NCBI RefSeq assembly: GCF_900115245.1
Contig: NZ_FOVT01000004.1
Coordinates: 248,001-312,000, forward strand
From: Mesorhizobium sp. NFR06
Lineage (GTDB): Bacteria; Pseudomonadota; Alphaproteobacteria; Rhizobiales; Rhizobiaceae
Length of the DNA stretch: 64,000 bases
Reading direction: 5' to 3'
In this document: positions 29,354 to 37,621 of the stretch, piece after piece
Position numbering within the stretch: the first letter of the stretch is position 1
Layout: the number at the start of each line of letters is the position of its first letter
Translations under genes and position numbers: made by a program
The notes under the pieces: model-generated
The model's input: only the letters and a program-made list of their open reading frames with translations
What the model was told of the DNA's origin: nothing
Databases searched by the model: none

Positions 29354-30154
29354 TCAGCGCGACGCCAGCGGCTTCTTCACGGCCTTGAGCAGGGCGCGCT
29401 GGATGAGCTCGTTGCCGGCGACGACTTCGCCGCTGTCGAGCATGTCCTGTCCGCCATCCATGTCGGAGACGAACCCACCGGCTTCGCGCACCAGCAGGAG
29501 GCCGGCGGCGATATCCCAGGACGACAGGCCGGTTTCCCAGAAACCGTCCATGCGTCCGGCCGCGACATAGGCAAGATCAAGCGCGGCTGAGCCAAGACGG
29601 CGAACGCCGGAGACTTCCGCCATGACGTTGCGCAGCTCGATCAGGAAATTGCCGTGCTGGCCGCGGCCGAGATGCGGCACGCCGCAGCCGATCACCGCAT
29701 CGGTCAGCTTGGCGCGCCCGGCAACGCGCAGCCGGCGATCGTTCATGAAGGCGCCGCCGCCGCGCTCGGCCGTGTAGAGCTCGTCCATCGCCGGGTTGTA
29801 GACGACGCCGGCGACGATCTGGCCCTGCCGCTCGAGCGCGATCGAGACCGAAAAGATCGGAATGCCGTGCAGGAAGTTGGTGGTGCCGTCGAGCGGGTCG
29901 ACGAGCCAGCGATGCTGGGCGTCCTCGCCTTCGACGGCGCCGCGCTCCTCCATCAGGAAAGCATAGCCCGGCCGCGCCTTGGAAAGCTCGGCAAAGACGA
30001 TCTCTTCCGCCTTGCGGTCGGCCTGGCTGACATAATCGCCAGGGCCCTTCATCGAAACCTGCAGGTTCTGCACTTCGCCGAAGTCGCGCGACAGCGACCG
30101 GCCGGCCTTCATCGCGGCCTGGACCATGACGTTGAGGAGAGCGGAACGCGCCAT
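29354..30154 (-). CDS. suhB: Inositol monophosphatase family protein (SuhB-like)
   Basis: A 266-residue Mg-dependent phosphatase. Metal and substrate motifs are present in order: MEERG (Glu), WLVDPLDGTTNFLHG, and SSWDIAAGLLLVREAGG near residue 215. It should act on inositol-1-phosphate or related sugar phosphates. SuhB-type members also take part in rRNA antitermination in Escherichia coli, but whether this one does is not clear from sequence. AGGAAG precedes the ATG. It lies downstream of efp, with a hairpin repeat between. Confidence 0.92.
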   Translation of the reverse strand: MARSALLNVMVQAAMKAGRSLSRDFGEVQNLQVSMKGPGDYVSQADRKAEEIVFAELSKARPGYAFLMEERGAVEGEDAQHRWLVDPLDGTTNFLHGIPIFSVSIALERQGQIVAGVVYNPAMDELYTAERGGGAFMNDRRLRVAGRAKLTDAVIGCGVPHLGRGQHGNFLIELRNVMAEVSGVRRLGSAALDLAYVAAGRMDGFWETGLSSWDIAAGLLLVREAGGFVSDMDGGQDMLDSGEVVAGNELIQRALLKAVKKPLASR

Positions 30155-30200
30155 TTTTTCTTCCTGCTTTTTGGCTGTCTAAACCTTGCTTTGAAGTGTG

Positions 30201-30238
30201 ACCTTCTCCGAAAAGCCTGCAACTTTCGGGGATCATGC
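30201..30238. repeat. GATCATGC-type intergenic hairpin repeat
   Basis: CTCCGAAAAG (30206-30215), a loop, then CTTTCGGGGATCATGC. CCGAAA pairs with TTTCGG. It ends next to the efp stop codon. The same motif is seen, reduced or altered, at 12079-12104 and 50319-50350; I recall it as frequent in Mesorhizobium genomes. It may punctuate efp and the suhB-like gene. Confidence 0.6.
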
Positions 30239-30239
30239 C

Positions 30240-30806
30240 TCAGTCGGCGCGGCGTACGTAGGTGATTTCGTTGGTGTCGACGATGATACGCTCGCCGGCC
30301 GAGATGAAGGGCGGCACGAGCACGCGGATGCCGTTCTCCAGCACCGCCGGCTTGTAGGAGGAGGCGGCCGTCTGGCCCCTTACCACGGGGTCGGCCTCGG
30401 TTATGGTCAGCGTCACCTGGTCGGGCAGCGAAATGCCGATCGGCCGTTCCTCATAAAGCTGCACCGTCACCATCATGCCGTCCTGCAGGAAGGCGGCGCG
30501 CTCGCCGACGAAGTCCTTGGCCAGCTCGAGCTGCTCGTAGCTTTCGGTGTCCATGAACACCAGCGCCTCGCCCTGCTCGTAAAGGAAGGAGAAGTCCTTC
30601 AGGTCGAGCCGGATCTGCTCGACGGTTTCGGCCGAGCGGAAACGCTCGTTGAGCTTGGTGCCGTTGATCAGGTTCTTCAATTCGACCTGGTTGTAGGCGC
30701 CGCCCTTGCCTGGCTTGACGGTATTGGTCTTGACCGCCACCCACAGCCCGCCATCGTGCTCGATGACATAGCCGGGACGGATTTCGTTGCCACTGATCTT
30801 GGCCAT
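30240..30806 (-). CDS. efp: Elongation factor P
   Basis: A 188-residue EF-P, which relieves ribosome stalling at polyproline stretches. Lys34 lies in [12 protein letters not shown], the site that is beta-lysylated in enterobacteria, so the EpmA/EpmB type of modification is expected; no epm gene is in this window. All three beta-barrel domains are complete, ending in EITYVRRAD. The ATG at 30806 gives the normal length. Confidence 0.96.
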   Translation of the reverse strand: MAKISGNEIRPGYVIEHDGGLWVAVKTNTVKPGKGGAYNQVELKNLINGTKLNERFRSAETVEQIRLDLKDFSFLYEQGEALVFMDTESYEQLELAKDFVGERAAFLQDGMMVTVQLYEERPIGISLPDQVTLTITEADPVVRGQTAASSYKPAVLENGIRVLVPPFISAGERIIVDTNEITYVRRAD

Positions 30807-30922
30807 TATGAACTGATCCGAGTGAGATTTTCTGGCGCGGGTCGCGCTTTGGCGTTCCCAAGACCACAAATTGCCTGGAGAGGCAAGGGATGGCCGGAGC
30901 GGCCCCGCGCCGCGACCGGAGA

Positions 30923-31792
30923 TCAGCCGTCGTCGCCGATGACCTCGCCAACCGCAGCGGCAATGGCGTCCGCTACCTTTGCCAGCCGGTTGAGGTGTGG
31001 CGAGCGCAGGGCCACGACCTGCATCGTAAGGTCAAGATCTCCGATATCGATACGTTCGACGCCGTTCGGAAGCGATCGCGCCAGGAGCCGCAGCGGCGCC
31101 AGGCCGAGGCCATGTCCTCGGCGCACCCATTCCATCTGCATGGCAGGATCCTGGATCTCGGCGGCAACAAACAAGCGTTGCCGGTCGTCGCCCAAGGCGG
31201 ACCGAAGCTTCTGGCGCGCGTCGCAAGGCTCGGGGCTGAGCACCCAGGGCATGTCGGCGAGAACAGCGTCCTTCGCATCGGCGATGAAGCCGGTCCGTCC
31301 CACGATGCCAAGGCGTTCCGTGGCGACGACGGCGTCGTTGTCCTGATCACCGATCGCCCGTAACGCGATCGCCATGTCGAGTTGGCCGCGCCCGAACTGC
31401 TCGATCAATTCGACGCTCCAGGCAGTCCTGATGCGCAATGAGACTTTTGGAAACGCGACGGCCGCCCCGGCAATGGCGCTTGCAACGCTGGTGTCGGACA
31501 GGCCGTGCGCCAAGCCGATGCGAAGCACGCCATGCGGCTCGGCATCCGCCGCAAAGGATTTCAGCGCCTCGACCGATGCCAGGATGTTCCTTGCCTGCGC
31601 CAACACCTCAACCCCCGCAGCGGTCAGTCGAGGTGGCTTTTGCCGGCGATCGAGCAGCGTCGTGCCGAGCGCGTCTTCCAGCCGCTGCATCTGGCGCGTC
31701 ACGGCAGGCTGCGTAAGCGGCAGGCGCTGCGCCACCTTCTGGATCGAGCCCTCCTCGGCGAAGAGGACCAGGGTGCGCAATTCCTCAAGCAT
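30923..31792 (-). CDS. LysR-family transcriptional regulator
   Basis: A 289-residue LysR regulator. The N-terminal helix-turn-helix is [20 protein letters not shown] then MQRLEDALG at about residues 15-45, followed by the linker and the effector-binding domain. It is divergent from an alcohol-dehydrogenase-type gene 97 bases away, with a CATAAT-N10-ATTATG dyad between. It therefore probably controls that gene and itself. The inducer is unknown. Confidence 0.93.
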   Translation of the reverse strand: MLEELRTLVLFAEEGSIQKVAQRLPLTQPAVTRQMQRLEDALGTTLLDRRQKPPRLTAAGVEVLAQARNILASVEALKSFAADAEPHGVLRIGLAHGLSDTSVASAIAGAAVAFPKVSLRIRTAWSVELIEQFGRGQLDMAIALRAIGDQDNDAVVATERLGIVGRTGFIADAKDAVLADMPWVLSPEPCDARQKLRSALGDDRQRLFVAAEIQDPAMQMEWVRRGHGLGLAPLRLLARSLPNGVERIDIGDLDLTMQVVALRSPHLNRLAKVADAIAAAVGEVIGDDG

Positions 31793-31802
31793 GTGTGACG
31801 CG

Positions 31803-31824
31803 CATAATCATTCTGACTATTATG
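31803..31824. promoter_or_regulatory. LysR binding-site candidate
   Basis: CATAAT, ten bases, ATTATG: a symmetric site 11 bases upstream of the lysR-type start and 66 bases before the dehydrogenase start. The spacing is near the T-N11-A rule for LysR regulators, though one base short. Confidence 0.6.
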
Positions 31825-31889
31825 AATTTGAAATCCAAAGCGGCGCAAGCGATTTTTTCCTTCAACGCACTCAGTCGAAGGAAAGCCAA

Positions 31890-32906
31890 ATGCGCGCGAT
31901 CGAATTGCAGGCTCCCGGCGGCATCGAAAACCTCAGATTGGTCGAGCGGCCGATGCCGGAGCCGGGCGGTCAGGAAATCCTCGTCAGGGTCAAGGCAAGC
32001 GCGGTCAACTATCGCGACGTCGAAATCGCACGCGGCAGCTACCACACGAATTTCACTTTGCCGCTGGTGCTGCTCTCCGACGGCGTCGGTGAGGTGGTGG
32101 CTGTCGGCGCGGGGGTGAGCCGGTTCACGGTCGGCGACCGCGTCTGCGGCACCTTCTGGCAGCGCTGGGTAGGCGGCAGCTTCGTCATGGCCGAGGCCTC
32201 CTACCAGCGCGGCGGCCCGGTCGACGGCATGCTCAGCGAGTTTGCCCGGCTGGACGAGCAAGCGGCGGTCCTGGCGCCTGCGCATCTCAGCGACGTCGAG
32301 GCGGCGACGCTGGCCTGCGCCGGCGTCACCGCCTGGCATGCGCTGTTCACCGAAGGCAATCTGAAGCCCGGCGAGACTGTGCTCAGCCTTGGCACCGGCG
32401 GCGTCTCGATGTTTGCCCTCCAATTCGCCAGGGCAGCTGGCGCGCGCGTCATGATCACTTCGAGCAGCGACGAGAAACTCGCCCGGGCGAAGGAACTCGG
32501 CGCGCATGATGGCATCAACTATCGCGACAATCCGGATTGGGCGTCGGTGGTGCTGGCGCTGACCGGCGAGCGCGGTGCCGACCACATCATGGAGGTCGGC
32601 GGGCCACAGAGTTTTGCGCAGTCGCTCAAGGCGGCGGCGCGCTGCGCGCAAATCAATGTCATCGGCTATCTCGGCGGCAGCGAGGGGTCGATCAACCCGC
32701 TCGATATCTTCCGCCGCCAGGTGAGGGCGCGCGGCATACCGGTCGGATCACGCGAGTCCTTTGAGGCGATGAACCGGGCCATAGCCGTCAACGGCCTGCG
32801 GCCGGTGATCGACACAGTGTTTCCCTGGCAGAAAGCGGCGGAGGCGCTTCGATATCTCGAGCACGGCTCGCCATTCGGCAAGGTCGTGCTCGACCATATG
32901 CAGTGA
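31890..32906 (+). CDS. Zinc-independent alcohol dehydrogenase / quinone oxidoreductase (MDR family)
   Basis: A 338-residue medium-chain dehydrogenase. The N-terminal GroES-like half contains VNYRDVEIARG, and the nucleotide-binding half has TVLSLGTGGVSMFALQFA. It lacks the GHE zinc motif and the four structural cysteines, which points to a zinc-free reductase using NADPH or NADH. AAGGAAA precedes the ATG at 31890; the long upstream extension of the frame overlaps the divergent lysR gene and is not used. Probably under LysR control. Substrate unknown. Confidence 0.9.
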   Translation: MRAIELQAPGGIENLRLVERPMPEPGGQEILVRVKASAVNYRDVEIARGSYHTNFTLPLVLLSDGVGEVVAVGAGVSRFTVGDRVCGTFWQRWVGGSFVMAEASYQRGGPVDGMLSEFARLDEQAAVLAPAHLSDVEAATLACAGVTAWHALFTEGNLKPGETVLSLGTGGVSMFALQFARAAGARVMITSSSDEKLARAKELGAHDGINYRDNPDWASVVLALTGERGADHIMEVGGPQSFAQSLKAAARCAQINVIGYLGGSEGSINPLDIFRRQVRARGIPVGSRESFEAMNRAIAVNGLRPVIDTVFPWQKAAEALRYLEHGSPFGKVVLDHMQ

Positions 32907-32914
32907 CCCAGGGC

Positions 32915-34033
32915 TCAGGGCAGGCGGTTTGCCTTCTGCAGCGCCTGCTTGGTCTGGTCGTCGTCGAGGCCCTGCAGGAAATCGTCCATCTGCGGGTCGA
33001 TCAGCCCGGCGCGGCGGGCGACGATATACCAGGCTCCGGCCATGATCAGGTCCGGGTCGGTGCCGATGCCGCCCATATAGAGCTTGGCGAGACGGTTCTG
33101 GGCGGCGACGTTGCCGCCTTCCGCCGCCCGCTTCATCCAGGCAAAGCCCGATTTCAGGTCGCGCCCGCCGCCGCGCCCTTCGATCATCCAGGCGGCGAGG
33201 TCGATCTGCGCGGTGTCGAAGTTCTGTCTGGCGGCCTGCGCCAGAAGAAGGCGTGCCTGGGCGTCGTCGTGGGGCTTGCCGCCGGCGCCATTGGCATAGA
33301 GCTGCGCCATCGCATATTGCGCATCGGCCAGGCCGGTGGCGGCCGCGCGCTCGTAGTAGACGGCGGCCTTCACGAGGCCGGCATCGCCCGGTTCCTGCTG
33401 GACCAGCAACTGCGCGAAGTTGAACTGGGCGAGCCGGTTGCCGGCCTCGGCCGCGGCCTGCATCAGCGCGAAAGCGCCCTTTTGGTCCTTCTTCACATAG
33501 CGGCCGTCGAGCAGCATCAGGGCGTACTGGAACTGCGCTTCCGGCACGCCCTGCTCGGCGGCCAGCGCATACCATTTGGCGGCCTCGGCGGCGTTGAGCG
33601 GCATCCCAAGCCCACGCGACAGGATTTCGGCGACGAGCGTCTCGGCCGCCGGATCGCCGTTCTTGGCGCGCTCCAAGGCAAGGTTGTAGGCGGTCTTGTA
33701 GAGCCCGCGCTGGAAGGCGCCGTAGGCGGCGTCCGGCTGCTTGGCGCCGAAGCGGTCGGGATTGACGGCGTCGGCCGACGGCGGCGTCATGGTCGCCGGC
33801 TGCGGCAAGGTGTTTTGGATCGGCTTGTCGACATGCGTGCCGGCGGTTGGCTGGCCCGCATCCGGCCTGCCTGGATCCGGCGTGCCAATGCCCGAATTGC
33901 TAATAGCCGGCGCGTCCTTGTCCGGCACGATCGTGTCGGGACGGGGTTGCGGCAGCGGCACGGTTTCGGCCGCGACCGCCACTTCGGCGATCAAGCCGGC
34001 CAGGACGGCCAGTAGAACTACACAAAGGCGCAC
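32915..34033 (-). CDS. Exported Sel1/TPR-repeat protein
   Basis: A 372-residue protein starting at a GTG one base after the thiE-like stop, with GAGGG upstream. This start gives a clean signal peptide (about residues 1-22, hydrophobic, ending AVAA before Glu). Then comes a Pro-rich linker and at least six Sel1 repeats from about residue 110, for example AAEAAKWYALAAEQGVPEAQ and GFAWMKRAAEGGNVAAQNR. Sel1 proteins act as scaffolds for protein contacts. The tight junction with the thiE-like gene indicates translational coupling. An ATG at 34063 is an alternative that would overlap thiE. Confidence 0.87.
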   Translation of the reverse strand: MRLCVVLLAVLAGLIAEVAVAAETVPLPQPRPDTIVPDKDAPAISNSGIGTPDPGRPDAGQPTAGTHVDKPIQNTLPQPATMTPPSADAVNPDRFGAKQPDAAYGAFQRGLYKTAYNLALERAKNGDPAAETLVAEILSRGLGMPLNAAEAAKWYALAAEQGVPEAQFQYALMLLDGRYVKKDQKGAFALMQAAAEAGNRLAQFNFAQLLVQQEPGDAGLVKAAVYYERAAATGLADAQYAMAQLYANGAGGKPHDDAQARLLLAQAARQNFDTAQIDLAAWMIEGRGGGRDLKSGFAWMKRAAEGGNVAAQNRLAKLYMGGIGTDPDLIMAGAWYIVARRAGLIDPQMDDFLQGLDDDQTKQALQKANRLP

Positions 34034-34034
34034 G

Positions 34035-34682
34035 TCAGCCCTCGAAACGCGGCGCGGTTTCATCGAGCAGCGCGTTGGCGGTGGCAATCGCCGCCCGCGG
34101 GTCGCGCCCGTCGGCAAAGACGGCGCTGGAAAGCGCGACGAACTCGGCGCCGGTCGCGGCCACCGTCTCGACGGACGCAAGCTCGGAGCCGGCCATGACG
34201 ATGCAGGGGATCGAAATCATTTCCGCCCACCATTCGCCGAGGGCGAGGTTGCGGTGGTGCGGCTCCGGCTTGTTGTCATAGCCGAAGCGGCCGAAGAACA
34301 TGTAATCGGGCCGCTGCTCGCCTAGCTCCAGCGCCTCATCGCGTGTCTTGGCGCCGCCGACGCCGACCATCATCTTGCCGGCCAGGCGTTCGATCGTCTC
34401 GGCCAGCTCGCGGGGTTTCACTTCGACATGGATGCCGTCGGCTTGGACGCGCCCGGCGATGCGGCTGTCGCCGGCGATGATCACGGCGATGCCGGCGCTT
34501 TGCGCGATCGGCACAATCCTTTCGGCGAAGGCCTGGAGGGAGGCATCGTCCATGCCGTTGTCGGGCAGGATCAGCGAAGCGATGTCGCCACCCTCGAATG
34601 CCGCGCAGATATGCTCCGCCGGCACGAGCGGCGGCGCGATCAGCACGATACGGCAGCGGTTGGGCGGGGTTGCTTCGTTCAT
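34035..34682 (-). CDS. Thiamine-phosphate-synthase-like protein (divergent ThiE)
   Basis: A 215-residue TIM-barrel protein of the ThiE/TenI family. The frame CRIVLIAPPLV, VIIAGDSRIAGRVQADGIHV and IPCIVMAGSELASVETVAATGAE follows ThiE, but the pyrophosphate-binding GQxD after the DGIH strand is replaced by EVKPRE and the usual GPvf.T.TK loop is GRFGYDNKP. It may thus bind a different phosphate ligand, or be regulatory like TenI. It is the first gene of a pair with the Sel1-repeat gene, with no other thiamine gene in the window. Confidence 0.82.
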   Translation of the reverse strand: MNEATPPNRCRIVLIAPPLVPAEHICAAFEGGDIASLILPDNGMDDASLQAFAERIVPIAQSAGIAVIIAGDSRIAGRVQADGIHVEVKPRELAETIERLAGKMMVGVGGAKTRDEALELGEQRPDYMFFGRFGYDNKPEPHHRNLALGEWWAEMISIPCIVMAGSELASVETVAATGAEFVALSSAVFADGRDPRAAIATANALLDETAPRFEG

Positions 34683-34890
34683 TGGTCTTCGATCCCGGTT
34701 TCGCCTATGCCGGGCGAAGATGGTTGCATTGCGGCATAGAGCAAAGCGCCTGGCTTGAACAGCGGCCGTGCCGGGCCAAGACCAAAATGCTTAACCGAGG
34801 CCTCTGCTTGCGCTGCCCATTCGAGCTTCGCAAATGGCGCGGAAGCCCACGGGAGGCCGCTAGATATGCCGGCAAGAGCAGGACAGGCCC

Positions 34891-35092
34891 ATGGCGCAGA
34901 ATATCTACGACCGCCCGGATTTCTTCGAAGGCTATAGCCGGCTCGGCCGCTCGGTCGAGGGCTTGGACGGCGCGCCCCGAGTGGCCGGCGCTACGCGCCA
35001 TGCTGCCCGAGGTCGACGGCTTAAGCATCGTCGAGCGGCCGATGTTCCTGCTGGTCCAGGCGCGGCGGTGGGCGGCGGGACGCTGGCCTTAG
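34891..35092 (+). pseudogene. Class I SAM-methyltransferase relic: frameshift plus internal deletion
   Basis: A start with AGGACAG upstream opens MAQNIYDRPDFFEGYSRLGR and runs to DGAP. At 34974-34978 the run CCCC (expected CCC) shifts the frame; one frame over, the reading continues as PEWPALRAMLPEVDGLSIV. It then jumps directly to ERPMFLLVQARR, which matches the C-terminus of the same methyltransferase family. The entire SAM-binding core (about 190 residues) is missing, with the junction near 35028-35036. The relic ends 4 bases inside the convergent GNAT gene. It cannot encode an enzyme. Confidence 0.8.
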
Positions 35093-35547
35093 AGCTCAAG
35101 CTTGTAGCCGACGTGGCTGGCCTTGAAGCCGAGCCGCTCATAGAAGCGGTGCGCATCGAGCCGGCTCTTGTTGGTGGTCAGTTGGACGATTCGGCAGCCG
35201 CGCTCGCGGCATTTGTCGATCGCCCATTCGAACAGGCGCTGCCCCAAGCCTTCGCCGCGCCGGTGCGCCGCAACGCGCACGGCTTCGATCTGGCCGCGCC
35301 GGGCACCGCGTAGCGATAGTCCGGCGACAAAAGTGATCTGCAGCGTGCCGATGACGTCGTCGCCGTCGGTCATCACCGCGAGGAACTGGTTCGGATCGCT
35401 GTCTATCGCCGCGAAAGCGTCCAGATAGGCCTGCGACAGCGGCAGGTTGGCGTCCTCACGCGTCTGGCCGAGCGCGTCGTCGGCAAGCATCGTGACGATT
35501 GCCGCAACGTCCGCCTGGCGTGCCCCGCGAATACTGATGGCGCTCAT
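35089..35547 (-). CDS. GNAT-family N-acetyltransferase
   Basis: A 152-residue single GNAT domain. The acetyl-CoA loop is VRVAAHRRGEGLGQRLFEWA, followed by VQLTTNKSRLDAHRFYERLG. GAGG lies seven bases before the ATG at 35547, preferred over a GTG six bases upstream. It is convergent with the methyltransferase relic and overlaps its end. Substrate unknown. Confidence 0.9.
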   Translation of the reverse strand: MSAISIRGARQADVAAIVTMLADDALGQTREDANLPLSQAYLDAFAAIDSDPNQFLAVMTDGDDVIGTLQITFVAGLSLRGARRGQIEAVRVAAHRRGEGLGQRLFEWAIDKCRERGCRIVQLTTNKSRLDAHRFYERLGFKASHVGYKLEL

Positions 35548-35724
35548 TCCCACACCTCGAAGACAGCGAGCCGGCCGACTGACGATCCTTTGCGGCGCGA
35601 CCGATCGTCGGCGTTTGGCGTCGATGTTGGGCCGGCAATAGCGGATGCCGGCATTAATGACTATCCCGACGGCGGTATTCTGCGCTATGGCTGGATTCCC
35701 GCCTTCTTCAACTTTCCTCTGCCG

Positions 35725-36495
35725 ATGTCAGGCCTGCTCAGCGATCCGTGGTTCTATGCCGCCGCCATTCCGGCGGTCATCCTTGTCGGCCTGTCGAAAG
35801 GCGGCTTCGGTGGCGCTGTCGGCTTCGTCGGCGTGCCGTTGATGGCGCTGACCATCCCGCCGGTTCAGGCGGCCGCCATCCTGCTGCCGATCCTGTGCCT
35901 GATGGACATCGTCTCGGTGTGGACCTGGTGGGGCGTCTACGACCGCAAGATGCTGGTCGACATGATGCCCGGCGCCGTCATCGGCATCGGGCTCGGCTGG
36001 CTGACCGCGGCTTTGGTGACCGAGGAGATGGTGCGGCTGATCGTCGGCGCCGTCGCGCTGGTCTTCGTGTTGCGCTGGCTCTACCTGCAGTTCCGCCATG
36101 GCGCCGATCATGCGGCGGAGCCGAACCGCATCGCGGCTGCCTTCTGGGGCGCGGTCGCCGGCTTCACCAGTTTCGTCGCCCATGTCGGCGGCCCACCTTT
36201 CCAGGTCTATGCGCTGCCGATCAGGCTCGACCCGAAAGTGCTTTCGGGGACGGCGGCAATCTTCTTTGCCGCCACCAATGCGCTGAAACTCATTCCCTAT
36301 TTCGCGCTTGGCCAGTTCGACACCACCAACCTGACGGCATCGGCGGCGCTGATGCCGTTGGCGCCGCTTTCGACCATTGCCGGCGCCTGGCTGGTGCGCC
36401 GCATGCGGCCGGACGTCTTCTATCCATTCACCTACGCCACCGTTGCGGTGGTCGCCGTCAAGCTGCTGTGGGATGGCATCGCCGGTCTGATGTGA
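35725..36495 (+). CDS. TSUP (TauE/SafE) family membrane permease
   Basis: A 256-residue protein with about eight membrane segments. The family signature GLSKGGFGGAVGFVGVPLMAL follows the first helix, and the second-half repeat contains SFVAHVGGPPFQVYALP. TSUP members export or take up organosulfur compounds, sulfite or related anions. The ATG at 35725 is chosen because MSGLLSDPWFYAAAIPAV is the typical family start; no good ribosome site is visible. It stands alone. Substrate not determined. Confidence 0.92.
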   Translation: MSGLLSDPWFYAAAIPAVILVGLSKGGFGGAVGFVGVPLMALTIPPVQAAAILLPILCLMDIVSVWTWWGVYDRKMLVDMMPGAVIGIGLGWLTAALVTEEMVRLIVGAVALVFVLRWLYLQFRHGADHAAEPNRIAAAFWGAVAGFTSFVAHVGGPPFQVYALPIRLDPKVLSGTAAIFFAATNALKLIPYFALGQFDTTNLTASAALMPLAPLSTIAGAWLVRRMRPDVFYPFTYATVAVVAVKLLWDGIAGLM

Positions 36496-36532
36496 GGGTG
36501 GCCGGCCAGGCCACCCCTCCCCAGGTAAAGGC

Positions 36533-37084
36533 TCAGGCAGCGCTCGGCACCATCTGGCGGCTGCCGCCGAAGGCCAGCGCGGCGCCGAGGGCGATGACCG
36601 TGACCATGCCGGCGAGAATGCCGATGTCGTGCAAAGTGGGCTTCAGCACCATGTCGGCGATGATGACCAGCATCACCGCATAATCGAGGCGCGCCCAGTT
36701 CATCATGCGCTGGCCGCTGGCGAGAGCGACTGGCGTCACGCCTTCGTTGGCGATCATGGCGCCCATGCGCTCGCCGGTCGGTTTGAAGACCAGCATGCCG
36801 ATCGAGAAGGTCGTGGCATAGCCGACGAGGCCGATGACGATCCACAGGTCGCCAAAGCCGACCCAGAAGCCGCACATGATGAGGCCGAAGACCAGCGTCA
36901 GCATCGACATCGGCGCGAAGAATTTGCCGCCGAGCTGTCCGCTGGCGCGAATGGCCTGCAGCTTGTCCTCGATGTTGCCGGCGCGCTCGGCCAGCACACC
37001 GAGCAGGAACAGCACGAAGCCGCCGCCGACCCACAAAACGGCCGAAACAATGTGGAAGAATTTGACGATCGAATACCAATCCAT
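36533..37084 (-). CDS. DUF2269 integral membrane protein
   Basis: A 183-residue protein with five membrane segments. The start YSIVKFFHIVSAVLWVGGGF, with a His and Trp in the first helix, and the later MNWARLDYAVMLVIIADMVL are typical of DUF2269, a CopD-like membrane family. AGGAG precedes the ATG. It is convergent with the TSUP gene (37 bases between stops). Function unknown. Confidence 0.88.
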   Translation of the reverse strand: MDWYSIVKFFHIVSAVLWVGGGFVLFLLGVLAERAGNIEDKLQAIRASGQLGGKFFAPMSMLTLVFGLIMCGFWVGFGDLWIVIGLVGYATTFSIGMLVFKPTGERMGAMIANEGVTPVALASGQRMMNWARLDYAVMLVIIADMVLKPTLHDIGILAGMVTVIALGAALAFGGSRQMVPSAA

Positions 37085-37318
37085 GGTTTGCTCCTGGATA
37101 TCTTGCCTGGTTTGCGGCGGCGCGGATTTGCGCGCCGCTCGGGAGGAGCGGCCTTTTGCGTGGCGCTTGTTTCAGAACGATGCCGCGGCAGCAGCCGGCG
37201 TGTTTCGGCGGCAGCGATCGGGGTACGAAAATCCGGCTCTCAGTCGATCCCCGACGGCGAAGTCGGCTGTCCTGTTCCGGCACAGGAAAGCGCGTTAGGT
37301 TGAAAAATCGGCGCCGCG

Positions 37319-37333
37319 TTAAGGGTTCGTTAA
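37319..37333. promoter_or_regulatory. CtrA box at candidate sRNA promoter
   Basis: TTAA-GGGTTCG-TTAA, a perfect TTAA-N7-TTAA. A -10-like TACTAT lies 14 bases downstream (37348-37353), so the box covers the -35 region, the arrangement of CtrA-activated promoters. The 234 bases before it (37085-37318) hold nothing I can identify. Confidence 0.65.
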
Positions 37334-37359
37334 GCTTTACGGGCGTTTACTATCGCGCA

Positions 37360-37458
37360 TCCAGTTTTGCTGGATTCTTACCGAGTGGTTGGAGCCACTT
37401 TGTTTGACGCCTCCCTGTTAAACTCCTGAGAGCCGCCTTATCCGCGGCTCTTTTTTTT
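37360..37458 (+). ncRNA. Candidate trans-acting small RNA, possibly mmgR (alpha-r8)-like
   Basis: About 98 nt with no open frame. It has hairpin ATCCAG-TTTTG-CTGGAT, a second hairpin AGTGG-TTGGAG-CCACT, an unpaired stretch containing GACGCCTCCCTGTTAAAC, and a strong terminator. The CCTCCC core is complementary to Shine-Dalgarno sequences, a usual antisense seed. The layout resembles the rhizobial mmgR family (Rfam suhB), from memory only. The 5' end is inferred from the -10. Confidence 0.7.
37429..37458 (+). terminator. Terminator of the candidate sRNA
   Basis: AGAGCCGC, seven-base loop, GCGGCTCT, followed by seven further T residues. No plus-strand coding gene ends nearby (the nearest, the TSUP gene, ends 930 bases upstream and faces a convergent gene), so this terminator needs a non-coding transcript to explain it. 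Confidence 0.88.
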
Positions 37459-37491
37459 GTCCGCGGTAGGCCGGCCGGAAGGCTACCGCCG

Positions 37492-37506
37492 TTAACCGTT
37501 TGTTAA
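37492..37506. promoter_or_regulatory. CtrA box upstream of rcdA
   Basis: TTAA-CCGTTTG-TTAA lies 115 bases before the rcdA start. A GANTC methylation site (GAATC, 37590-37594) lies between. In Caulobacter rcdA belongs to the CtrA regulon, so this site fits a conserved feedback loop. Confidence 0.7.
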
Positions 37507-37621
37507 ACATGCGCTTGCCTTCAAGGGCATCGAAGCGCATTTTCAAGCCTCAGTCATTTAGGGTGCGGGCCGCGTCGGCAAGGATGACCGAATCGGCTGG
37601 CGGCAGTGCAGGGGCGTATCG

